A DNA stretch of 33,876 nt from Bacteroidota bacterium. Its GTDB lineage: Bacteria; Spirochaetota; Spirochaetia; JABMQR01. The position numbers were made by a program, and so were the translations under genes. The stretch spans positions 1 to 33,876 of the forward strand of contig JABMQR010000260.1 in NCBI GenBank assembly GCA_013202335.1. The letters run 5' to 3'. Position 1 is the stretch's first letter; every line of letters starts with the position of its first letter. Below the pieces are notes generated by a model that saw nothing but the letters and a program-made list of their open reading frames with translations, searched no databases and was not told where the DNA came from. Shown piece by piece: positions 23,203 to 30,981 of the stretch.

Positions 23203-25554
23203 ATGAAAAAATTAAGTGCAAAAAAATATTTAGTATATTTATCCCTATTCTTACTTAGTGCGGCAGGAATAACACTGGAAGTTTCACTTACGAGACTTTT
23301 CTCTTTCACATTCACGCATAGTTATGTCTATATGGTAATTTCAATCAGCATGGCCGGCCTTGGTTTTGGATCAGTATTGATGCGGCTACTTTCTGAAAGT
23401 ACCCGCAAACATCTTTTACGCTGGATAATACCACTTCCTTCAGGACTTCTCGGAATTATGATACTCATTATTGTGAATCAGGGACCAGTTATTCTCTCCC
23501 TTCTAGCAACATTCTTTGTGTTTTTATGTATTGGTATGTTTCAGCTGCTTATATTTCAAAAATCAAAAAAAAAGACGGGGAAATTGTATGGTGCCGATCT
23601 TACAGGTGCCGCATTTGGTTCTGTAGCAGCATTTCTTCTGCTAAATCTTGCAGGAGGGTTACTTGCCTCCGTCATTGCTTCATTAGTGATTAGTTTTTCC
23701 TGCATGCTTATCTACTTTTCTATCTATAACAATAAAACTGGTTGGCTGCTGAATATCATATTGCTAATCTCTGTTTTTTCCATTGTAATAATCTTCTCAC
23801 TATCTATTCAAATAATGCCAAAGAACTCTTTAATGAAAGAGATGACAATTATGCTTAACGATACTGACAAAGATCCTGTTATCACCGAGACACACTGGTC
23901 ATCATTTGGACGTGTCGATCTTGTAGAAACAAATAATCCGCTTTTCAAGACAATGTTTATTGATGGAGCTGCCGGTACAAAAATGATCAATATGGAATCC
24001 GGACAGGTTTCCAGAGATATAGCAGACACCCTCTTATACCAGTATATGGGTGGGATACCATTGCTTGCTGTTGAAAATACAAATAAAGAAAATGCCCTGA
24101 TTATTGGAAGCGGAGGGGGAATTGATGTGGTAACCGTTCTCCTTGCCGGTTACCAGAATATTGACGCAGTAGAGATAAACCCCGACTTTATAAAGATTGC
24201 TAAAAATTATAATACCTATAATGGCAGAATATATACTGCAAATCCTCAGGTAACCCTTATAGAAGGAGAAGGCCGCTCATTCATTCGTTCTTCAAGCAAA
24301 AAATACAATCTGATCCTCATGTCGCTTCCTATTACCAAAAGTGCACGCAACTATGGAAATCAGGCATTAACAGAAAATTATCTTTTTACCTATAATGCAT
24401 TTACTGAATACTTTGATAGTCTGGAAAATCAGGGTTTTCTCGTTATTGTTGCCCACTATCCCAACGAATTAATGAAACTTGCAGTAAATGCAATTGCTGC
24501 TTTTGAGAAGCAAGGTGTATCTGTAGAAAATGCTATGAAACGTATAATTACTATCGGAAACGACAGCTCTCCTTCGCTAATCATCAAAAATGAACCTTTT
24601 ACCAGAGATGAGGTTGAAAGCTATTATGAAATAATGGATATACTTGAACTTCGGGGAAATACAAATTTCATTCCGGATATGCCTCAGCAAACCAATATCA
24701 CCAAAGACTCGAGAGGTATTTCACACACCGTGTATGAGTTTAACCCAGGTCTCTATGATATCGCTCATGGTTATCAAAACCTTGAACAGCTAATTGAAAC
24801 AAATAGCGAAAGCATAGGCAGAGTATCGGACAACTCACCCTTTTTCTATCAAATGAGCAAAAATCTCCCCTCAGAGATAGTCATTGTCTCAATCCTTACT
24901 GCATTATTTCTAATAATTATTTTTATTCTCTTTCTGTTGAAAGGGAAATTCCCATCATCTCTCCCGCTATCCAGTATATCGATAATGCAATTCATATCCT
25001 TCGGTTCTATTGGTGTTGGTTATATGCTTATTGAAATTGCTTTTTTACAGCAATTCATTCTTTACTGGCAGCATCAGACATTGGCTCTTGCCATAGTCTT
25101 ATCAATCATACTAATCAGCAGCGGGGCTGGCAGTTTACTGTCAGCAAATTTTACATCCAGAAGGAATTTTTCTGCAGCTCTTGGAATACTTTTAATTATA
25201 CTGATTTCAGGGTCCTTTCTTACTGACTTTTTTCTCAAAGTTACAAGTAATTCAGGATCAGTATATAAATTCTTTATTACAATAATTGCTGTTATGCCGA
25301 CATTCTTCATAATGGGTATGTTTTTTCCTATACTTCTGGAACGCAATGAGTTAGTAAGAAAATCCAGAGCTGAGTATTCATGGATGATAGGATTCAACAG
25401 CCTGGCTTCACTTTTTGGCGGAGTCTTCTCGATGGTTATTGCGCTTTCAGCAGGATATAATTGGGTAATGATTCTTGGTATTGCCGCATACGCACTGCTC
25501 GGTCTAATAACCATAATTCATGATAGAATTTTGAAGAAGAAGTCATCGATCTAA
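23203..25554 (+). CDS. Polytopic membrane protein with spermidine-synthase-like domain
   Basis: 783 residues from the start chosen. The N-terminal third (about 10-205) has several membrane helices beginning with FLLSAAGITLEVSLTRLFSF. A cytosolic Rossmann domain of the spermidine synthase/SAM-binding type follows (about 295-450), with ALIIGSGGGIDVVTVLLAG, DAVEINPDF and GEGRSFIRS. Six or more C-terminal helices close the protein (about 565-780). The family is widespread, often annotated as fused MFS/spermidine synthase, and its substrate is unknown. The aspartate expected in the catalytic loop of true spermidine synthases is not evident (LILMSLPIT), so polyamine synthesis is doubtful. The upstream ATG at 23191 starts directly after the -10 hexamer, so 23203 is preferred, implying a nearly leaderless message. 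Confidence 0.78.
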   Translation: MKKLSAKKYLVYLSLFLLSAAGITLEVSLTRLFSFTFTHSYVYMVISISMAGLGFGSVLMRLLSESTRKHLLRWIIPLPSGLLGIMILIIVNQGPVILSLLATFFVFLCIGMFQLLIFQKSKKKTGKLYGADLTGAAFGSVAAFLLLNLAGGLLASVIASLVISFSCMLIYFSIYNNKTGWLLNIILLISVFSIVIIFSLSIQIMPKNSLMKEMTIMLNDTDKDPVITETHWSSFGRVDLVETNNPLFKTMFIDGAAGTKMINMESGQVSRDIADTLLYQYMGGIPLLAVENTNKENALIIGSGGGIDVVTVLLAGYQNIDAVEINPDFIKIAKNYNTYNGRIYTANPQVTLIEGEGRSFIRSSSKKYNLILMSLPITKSARNYGNQALTENYLFTYNAFTEYFDSLENQGFLVIVAHYPNELMKLAVNAIAAFEKQGVSVENAMKRIITIGNDSSPSLIIKNEPFTRDEVESYYEIMDILELRGNTNFIPDMPQQTNITKDSRGISHTVYEFNPGLYDIAHGYQNLEQLIETNSESIGRVSDNSPFFYQMSKNLPSEIVIVSILTALFLIIIFILFLLKGKFPSSLPLSSISIMQFISFGSIGVGYMLIEIAFLQQFILYWQHQTLALAIVLSIILISSGAGSLLSANFTSRRNFSAALGILLIILISGSFLTDFFLKVTSNSGSVYKFFITIIAVMPTFFIMGMFFPILLERNELVRKSRAEYSWMIGFNSLASLFGGVFSMVIALSAGYNWVMILGIAAYALLGLITIIHDRILKKKSSI

Positions 25555-25585
25555 ACAGAAAGAATGTATTACACATTATTAAATT

Positions 25586-25616
25586 TATTAAAACATATGC
25601 GGTATTAAAACATATG
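25586..25616. repeat. Tandem 14-bp direct repeat upstream of the second FadR-type gene
   Basis: TATTAAAACATATG occurs at 25586-25599 and 25603-25616, a 17-bp period. Each copy ends in the CATATG palindrome. It lies between the stop at 25554 and the probable start at 25694 and may be a regulator site or a slippage duplication. Confidence 0.6.
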
Positions 25617-25642
25617 TAAAAAAAGTGTTTCCAAAGATTGCA

Positions 25643-25657
25643 AAAGGTGTTACCATT
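25643..25657. promoter_or_regulatory. Degenerate FadR-type operator before the second FadR-type gene
   Basis: AAAGGTGTTACCATT keeps GGT-N3-ACC and the outer AA/TT of the operator at 13926, with mismatches at two paired positions. It lies about 37 bp upstream of the start codon, where it would allow autoregulation. Confidence 0.5.
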
Positions 25658-25693
25658 AGATCAGGGGAGTATTTCCCCTATTGGAGAACCTAT

Positions 25694-26395
25694 ATGATAG
25701 AACCGGTTAAAAAAATACGGTTGTATGAAACGATTACCAATCAACTGCAGAAATTAATGAAGCAAGGTGTGTTGAACCCAGGAGATAAACTCCCATCTGA
25801 ACGGGAACTTGCTGAGCAGATGCATGTCAGCAGACCGTCAATACGTGAAGCTCTACGCACCCTGGAAATGATGGGATACCTGGAATCCAAAGTTGGGGTT
25901 AATGGCGGTACTTTCATAAAACAACTTACTATAAATACTATTATTTCACCCTTCTCCACATTACTACTTCAAAATGAAAATTTTATTATTGAACTACTGG
26001 AAGTCAGACTCGTACTTGAAATTGAAGTGAGCAGACTGGCAGCAATACGCCGCTCAAAAGAAGACCTTACGAAACTTAAAGCGGCTATTATAGCTATGCA
26101 GGATGAGATTAACCAGGGTGAGTCAGGTTTTATCGGTGACAATTCCTTTCACAGAGCTTTAGCTGAGGCAACTCATAATCATGTACTTGAACAATTCGTA
26201 GCAATGTGTGGTAACCTTCTGGAAATTGAACGGGAATCTCATCTGCGCCAAATAAGTGGTGAATCAGAAAAAGCTCTTAAACAACACATTGATATTTATA
26301 CTTCTATTGAAGAACAGGATGAGGAGCTGGCTCAGGCACAGATGCGGAAGCATATCCTGAACATTTCCAATCTAATAAGACAAACGCATAGCTGA
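25694..26395 (+). CDS. FadR/GntR-type transcriptional regulator (copy 2)
   Basis: 233 residues. Winged-helix signature GDKLPSERELAEQMHVSRPSIREAL is split here as GDKLPSEREL and SRPSIREAL (about 32-57), the wing is GVNGGTFI, then an FCD domain with D..FH (DNSFH), THNH, QHID and RKHI. It aligns with copy 1 over its whole length. A GTG at 25625 would add 23 unlike residues and place the operator inside the gene; the ATG at 25694 with GGAG eight bases upstream is preferred. It reads away from the two operons that share its probable operator, and the truncated transporter gene follows after four bases. Which copy controls which operon cannot be told from sequence. Confidence 0.88.
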   Translation: MIEPVKKIRLYETITNQLQKLMKQGVLNPGDKLPSERELAEQMHVSRPSIREALRTLEMMGYLESKVGVNGGTFIKQLTINTIISPFSTLLLQNENFIIELLEVRLVLEIEVSRLAAIRRSKEDLTKLKAAIIAMQDEINQGESGFIGDNSFHRALAEATHNHVLEQFVAMCGNLLEIERESHLRQISGESEKALKQHIDIYTSIEEQDEELAQAQMRKHILNISNLIRQTHS

Positions 26396-26399
26396 ATCC

Positions 26400-26888
26400 A
26401 TGCCTAATTTAAAAACATCTCCACCTGTATCAATCCTGGCGATAGGTATGACAGTATTGGCTCCAATAGTTTGGAGCACAGGTGGTGTCGGTATACGCCT
26501 TCTCGATATATCATCATGGGATATATTATTCTGGCGATCACTCTTCATGTTTATTTCAATCATATTTTGGTTAATCATCCGCAGAAAACCTAATAAAACT
26601 GTTAAAGAATATTCGAAAACCCTCATTCAGGGGCTACCAGTATCTATTTTTACCTGCATGTCATTATGTTTCTATGTGCTGTCAATGAAAAACACCAGTG
26701 CTGCAGATTCTCTCCTTATCCAGGGAACAGCACCTTTTTTTATACTCATTTTAGGCAGAATCTATCTCAAAGATCATATAAGTAAACAAACGACTTTCGC
26801 ATTGGTGGGTATAGGGATATATACACTAATTGGGGGTGGTATAATCATATTATCTCTGATTTTTAACAGTTTGCAATCAGAGCTATAG
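26400..26888 (+). pseudogene. Truncated EamA-type drug/metabolite transporter
   Basis: 162 residues that match only the first half of a ten-helix EamA protein (normally about 290-300 residues): TVLAPIVWSTGGVGIRLL, WRSLFMFISIIFW, the FYVLSMKNTSAADSLLIQGTAP block split as YVLSMKNTSAADSLL and QGTAP, and a final ALVGIGIYTLIGG. The second EamA repeat is missing in all frames, and the tail after about residue 148 no longer looks like the family. Single-repeat EamA proteins exist, but the abrupt junction with another gene remnant points to a deletion product. No good ribosome-binding site; the ATG is four bases after the regulator's stop. Confidence 0.7.
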
Positions 26889-27204
26889 AATTACCCGACC
26901 GCTGAAAGAAAAGCTGCTCATCCCCTCTGCCAGAATAATTGGCCGGTATATAAAACCGAATACGTTGTCGGTTCTTGCTTTTCTTGCCGGTGCAGGTTCA
27001 GGGGTGCTTGTTCTACTGCAGCACCCCTACTGGGCACTCTCCTGCTGGATTCTTAACAGAGTGCTTGATGGATATGATGGAACCGTTGCAAGAGTCACAA
27101 ATAACAAAACAGATTTTGGCGGTTATCTGGATATACTCCTCGATTTCGTCATCTATGCACTTATCCCGGTTGTTTATACATACAATTATATGGGCTCGAA
27201 AACA
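26881..27204 (+). pseudogene. CDP-alcohol phosphatidyltransferase remnant
   Basis: In frame 1 the translation SYRITRPLKEKLLIPSAR, then RYIKPNTLSVLAFLAG, and the complete CDP-alcohol motif D-G-x2-A-R-x8-G-x3-D-x3-D (DGTVARVTNNKTDFGGYLDILLD) are seen; the motif is quoted in parts as DGTVARV and FGGYLDILLD. Only about 108 codons are recognisable. No ATG precedes them, because the frame is closed by TGA at 26857 and the 5' end is replaced by the EamA fragment. After about 27204 the frame runs into the antisense of the uxaE-like gene. Both ends are therefore missing. Confidence 0.75.
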
Positions 27205-27252
27205 TCTCTAATTCAGATCTACGGAGTTTCTCTAGAGAACACTAATTTAACA

Positions 27253-28761
27253 CTAATCAGCAAGCAGTTCCAGATGCCGGCCAATATGCTTTTCAAGCCG
27301 CTCCCAGTACAAAGATATATGCTCCTGAAGCACTTTGAATATTTGCGTCTTGAGTTCGGCATCTTTAAACATTTCACCATAGGCAATATGCATTACCTGC
27401 CTGTCAGTAGGATTATCAAATACCGTAATCAGGTTACCGCTGATGAGTGTATCAATATTTGTAGCTATACCCATATCCGGTGTTACATGATAATACTTTA
27501 CAGCTGTTTGAAAAACACTATAAGAGAACTTGAACAAAACCCTGAACAGTCCCGGATTCATGCGTGCAATTACTTCGAGGGCAATAAGCCAGTTAGTTCC
27601 TGAGGTTTTTACATGATAGGCTCCGCGGGCTAATTTGCCGATCGCGGGATATACTGAAAATTTATCGCTTGAAGAATGAACAGAGATTTTATACCCAAGC
27701 TCCCCTGCAATTGCAGCGTGCTTCGAAAAATCATCTGCAAATTCCGCCGGGTTCCCGATATAATCGATCCCTTTCTGGAACTCACCGACAAATCTGGGAG
27801 CAAGGGAGGTGAATTCCACTTCAGCAGCGGCAAGTTCTCTTGCTACAAAATAGTGTGCTTCAGGGGAGGTGGGAAGGGATGTTTCATCAATTGATATCTC
27901 AAAATCAAGATCATTCCCCTGATAAACTGCCGCCTGGTATAATTCTCCGGCAAACTCAATCGCCTTTTTATAGGTCAGTACAATATCAACCAGGGTATCC
28001 CTGGAGTATTCCAGTGCTATCCCGCTTTTTAGCATAATCCTGCTGGTATAAGCTTCTTCCACCCTCTCTCTGTATGATGTATCCAGATTATTGTATGCGA
28101 TTTTTTTCGCTTTTGGATGCATTTCCCCGGTTCCCATAAAAAGATGATCAGATAGATCTGCGGTTATCATAGTACACCCCTGGTCCACCGCGTTCCTGAT
28201 ATCAACAGCATGTTTCAGGTGATCCCCATCAGCGACCCAGGGTTTTGCGTATCCTTTCCTGAACACCGCCCAGCCGGCCGCCGCTATTACATCACTATAG
28301 GATCTCCCCGTCAAATCCAACTCCCGCATAGACTGCTGAGCCAGTACCGGAACTACGGGATGCTTTTTAAAAACCGCTATATGACCATCCCCTGCAATAC
28401 CGAGTCGATCTCCAACACCGAAAGTAGTTTGACTTCTCCCGGCTGTAGTAGGGTTCACCCAGGGAAATAGTAATGCTAATGTTTTATAATTGGCGACGGA
28501 AAGCGGACATACTTTATACTGTCTCTGACCGTCTATTGACTTTTCCCCCTCAAATCCCCAGATCTCTTCCTTCTTTGAGATCACGACAAGCCAATCTTTA
28601 TCAGAAACCCTCATAATAAAAAAAGCGCCGTCCTTCTTTTCCTGCTTTGATTCCTCATACACCTGGACAGTTCCCAGGTTATGCATATTCATTTTTAAGG
28701 CAGCAACTTTTATTGCCAGAGGAATGAGGGAGGCGGCTGAGCTGGATGGAAACCATTTCAT
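27253..28761 (-). CDS. uxaE: Tagaturonate epimerase (UxaE family)
   Basis: 502 residues, the usual length of the tagaturonate/fructuronate epimerase family (Thermotoga TM0440). Recognisable blocks: FGVGDRLGIAGDGHI (about 119-133), WVADGDHLKH, TADLSDHLFM, EISIDETSLPTSPEAHYF, IGNPAEFADDFSKHAAIA and YHVKTSGTNWLIALEV. It interconverts D-tagaturonate and D-fructuronate, feeding UxuB/UxuA and the 2-keto-3-deoxygluconate route. It is the last gene of the IolN-IolO-IolM operon, 106 bp after the dehydrogenase gene, with AGGAG about nine bases before the ATG. Its 3' end abuts the two gene remnants on the other strand. Confidence 0.88.
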   Translation of the reverse strand: MKWFPSSSAASLIPLAIKVAALKMNMHNLGTVQVYEESKQEKKDGAFFIMRVSDKDWLVVISKKEEIWGFEGEKSIDGQRQYKVCPLSVANYKTLALLFPWVNPTTAGRSQTTFGVGDRLGIAGDGHIAVFKKHPVVPVLAQQSMRELDLTGRSYSDVIAAAGWAVFRKGYAKPWVADGDHLKHAVDIRNAVDQGCTMITADLSDHLFMGTGEMHPKAKKIAYNNLDTSYRERVEEAYTSRIMLKSGIALEYSRDTLVDIVLTYKKAIEFAGELYQAAVYQGNDLDFEISIDETSLPTSPEAHYFVARELAAAEVEFTSLAPRFVGEFQKGIDYIGNPAEFADDFSKHAAIAGELGYKISVHSSSDKFSVYPAIGKLARGAYHVKTSGTNWLIALEVIARMNPGLFRVLFKFSYSVFQTAVKYYHVTPDMGIATNIDTLISGNLITVFDNPTDRQVMHIAYGEMFKDAELKTQIFKVLQEHISLYWERLEKHIGRHLELLAD

Positions 28762-28867
28762 CTGAATATACTCCTGAATGTTCTGCGTTTTGCCGTGTAG
28801 AAATAGAGCAAGACCGACAATTTCATGTTTGCCGGCCTGCTTGCTGTCCTAAGCTATCACTATACAA

Positions 28868-29926
28868 TTAGTCAAAATTAAGCATAACTTTCAGAGCAGT
28901 ATCTTTATTATGTATTGCTACATCCATAGCCTTGTGCAGGTCGTTAAAATTAAAGTGGTGAGTATTCAGTGCACCAAAATCATAGGTGTCACGGATTCTG
29001 TCCATAAACCGGATAGTGCGCTGCCCAAAATCCTTTGTACCGCCTGAACCGGATATGTTTAATGTTTTCCATATCGTCTTACCAATTTCAACAGGTACTT
29101 TCCTACCAATAGAGTGACCGATTAATCGTATCCGGCCACTGTGAGCAGCAATATCAAAGAGCGAAGCTATGGCATTATCATTGCCTGATGCCTCAACACA
29201 AATATCACCACCATGACCGTTTGTTGCTTCCATTACCTGCTCAGCAATATTTCCCTCAGAAGGATCCAAAACAATTTCAGCTCCGTAGCGTAAAGCGGTA
29301 TCCCTTCGCAGTTTTAAGGGGTCTATAACAATCGTTTTTGCCCCTGATGTTGCTGCCACCATAGCTGCTGACAGGCCTACGGGACCTGCCCCGAGAATTA
29401 CGGCAGTATCACTGGCATCAATATACCCGTTATTTCCCCAAATACCGAAATAACCAATGGAAAATGTTTCTACCCAGGCTCCATCCGCAAATGTCCAGTG
29501 ATCAGGAATTCGGTGAACATACTGCTCTTCCACCACCATATACTCACCAAACCCGCCGGGAGAATCAGGACGAAAACCAATTTCACGCATATTCAGACAG
29601 GCGGACGGCATTCTGCCATCTTTACAGTTACCGCAAACCCCATCGGCCATTACACAGTCACCGGTAACTTTATTTCCTACCTGAAAGTGGCTGGCTGCAT
29701 CGCTGCCAACTTCGACTATCTCTCCACCCCATTCATGTCCGGGGGTGTAGGGTGCGAGATCATACCGGCCTTCAGCCGAGGCGCCCTCATAACATTCAAC
29801 ATCTGAACCGCAAATACCGGTAGCACCTGTTTTTATCAGCACCTGATTGGGCTTCAGTTTCGGCACCTCTACTTCTTCTATCCGCAGGTCTTCCGGACCA
29901 TATAAAAATGCAACTTTTGCTTTCAT
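28868..29926 (-). CDS. iolM: Scyllo-inosose dehydrogenase-like zinc alcohol dehydrogenase (IolM)
   Basis: 352 residues, medium-chain dehydrogenase. Catalytic zinc residues C39 (ICGSD) and H-E in TPGHEWGG; structural zinc cysteines in CGNCKDGRMPSAC with a further C near 92; NAD-binding GAGPVGLS near 178; the acidic residue after the second strand (VIDP) favours NAD+. In the Thermotoga maritima inositol route the equivalent (TM0412, IolM) oxidises scyllo-inosose to the diketone. Its place between iolO-like and uxaE-like genes supports this over L-threonine or sorbitol dehydrogenase, which it also resembles. The 225-bp gap upstream is full of hairpins. Confidence 0.8.
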   Translation of the reverse strand: MKAKVAFLYGPEDLRIEEVEVPKLKPNQVLIKTGATGICGSDVECYEGASAEGRYDLAPYTPGHEWGGEIVEVGSDAASHFQVGNKVTGDCVMADGVCGNCKDGRMPSACLNMREIGFRPDSPGGFGEYMVVEEQYVHRIPDHWTFADGAWVETFSIGYFGIWGNNGYIDASDTAVILGAGPVGLSAAMVAATSGAKTIVIDPLKLRRDTALRYGAEIVLDPSEGNIAEQVMEATNGHGGDICVEASGNDNAIASLFDIAAHSGRIRLIGHSIGRKVPVEIGKTIWKTLNISGSGGTKDFGQRTIRFMDRIRDTYDFGALNTHHFNFNDLHKAMDVAIHNKDTALKVMLNFD

Positions 29927-29978
29927 ACAATATCTCCTCTTAAATTAATAATCTCCTGAGACTATTTCATAAATCAAA

Positions 29979-29999
29979 GAATAAAACTTCGTTTTATTC
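29979..29999. repeat. 9-bp hairpin in the iolO-iolM gap
   Basis: GAATAAAAC-TTC-GTTTTATTC, perfect arms with a three-base loop. One of at least four stem-loops in the gap 29927-30151, which has no gene. Confidence 0.6.
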
Positions 30000-30041
30000 C
30001 GATTTACCAGAAATTAGCCTGATCTATGAATACATGGATTT

Positions 30042-30106
30042 GAAGTTTTTGATTGGAAGTATCTATATTATTATAAAGTAACACTTTATCACAAACCAAA
30101 AACTTC
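30042..30106. repeat. Nested hairpins in the iolO-iolM gap
   Basis: The outer arms GAAGTTTTTG (30042-30051) and CAAAAACTTC (30097-30106) enclose an inner hairpin ATAAAGT-AAC-ACTTTAT (30073-30089). Together with the neighbouring hairpins this gives the intercistronic RNA a highly structured form. Confidence 0.55.
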
Positions 30107-30119
30107 TGACTAATCGGCA

Positions 30120-30150
30120 GCTCTTTCAAAATTAATAATTTTGAAAGAGC
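30120..30150. terminator. 31-bp perfect palindrome directly after iolO
   Basis: Arms GCTCTTTCAAAATTA and TAATTTTGAAAGAGC around A30135. It begins one base after the iolO stop codon on the minus strand. There is no T run, so it may protect or process the upstream message instead of ending it. Confidence 0.65.
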
Positions 30151-30151
30151 C

Positions 30152-30976
30152 TCACCTAATTGATAATCTTTTTTCAATTTCTCTCATATACAACAATCCA
30201 TTCCGGGCTGCTGTTACAGGTTCGGGATCAGGTCGATGTTCCCCTGATATATATCCCGAATAACCAGTCTTATATAATGTTTCCAGAATAGAGTGAAAAT
30301 CAAGATGCCCGGCTCCCGGATACCATCTGTTGGAATCAGCATAATGGAAATGAAAAATTCTATCTCCTGCCAATGCTATACTTTCTTCAATGGACGGCTC
30401 CTCAATATTCATATGAAATGTATCAAGAAGCATACCCAGATTATCCTGTCCCACTTTTGCAATAAATTCCAGCCCTTCCCTTACGCCATTCAGCAGTGAG
30501 GTTTCGTACCTGTTTATCGGTTCAAACGCCATACGCACATCAGTAGCTGCTGCTTTTTGGGCGCAATAGGTGAAGGCTTCCAGCATCCAGCTCTCTACAG
30601 TATCCCTGGGAACAGCAGGATCGGGGACTCCACGTAAAAGGCCGATGATTATCACAGAACCAGCTTTTTTTGAGAGTTCTATGTGGGATATCACTCTTTC
30701 AATTGCCTGTTCTCTGATTTCCGAATCATTCGCAGTAAATGACAATCCCTCTTCCCCCCAGGCCTGACCGGTTCCAATAGCCGGTATTTCCATACCGGCC
30801 TGGAATATTTTTCCGATAATTTTCTCCTGATCTATAATGAGGGGGTCCCGTACTGCCAGTTCAATCCCGTCAAATCCCATTTTTGCTATTTCAGCCACAT
30901 TGCTCTCAAAATTTCCCTTAAAGGGAACGGCTTCAAATTTTGCAGGATTGGTGGATAGGCATGTACTAATTTTCAT
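30152..30976 (-). CDS. iolO: 5-keto-L-gluconate epimerase (IolO)
   Basis: 274 residues. From memory of Thermotoga TM0416 (IolO), the shared motifs are unmistakable: ELAVRDP, IGTGQAW, ERVISHIE, FEPINRYET, LLDTFHMNIEEP and FHFHYADSNRWYPGAGHLDF. Metal ligands are the E of FEPINRY, the D of LLDTFHM, the first H of the HFHYADSN block and the E of SGEHRP. It epimerises 5-keto-L-gluconate to D-tagaturonate in the Thermotoga-type inositol pathway, giving the substrate of the UxaE-like enzyme encoded downstream. It starts five bases after the iolN-like stop, so the pair is tightly coupled. Confidence 0.9.
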   Translation of the reverse strand: MKISTCLSTNPAKFEAVPFKGNFESNVAEIAKMGFDGIELAVRDPLIIDQEKIIGKIFQAGMEIPAIGTGQAWGEEGLSFTANDSEIREQAIERVISHIELSKKAGSVIIIGLLRGVPDPAVPRDTVESWMLEAFTYCAQKAAATDVRMAFEPINRYETSLLNGVREGLEFIAKVGQDNLGMLLDTFHMNIEEPSIEESIALAGDRIFHFHYADSNRWYPGAGHLDFHSILETLYKTGYSGYISGEHRPDPEPVTAARNGLLYMREIEKRLSIR

Positions 30977-30981
30977 CTACA

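Noticed and set aside
25625..25693. N-terminal extension of the second FadR-type regulator from GTG 25625
   Set aside because: The extra residues have no counterpart in copy 1, cover the operator-like site, and the ATG at 25694 has its own ribosome-binding site.
26965..27603. 212-residue plus-strand reading frame across 26965-27603
   Set aside because: Only its first third is the CDP-alcohol remnant; beyond about 27204 it is antisense to the uxaE-like gene and has no family resemblance.
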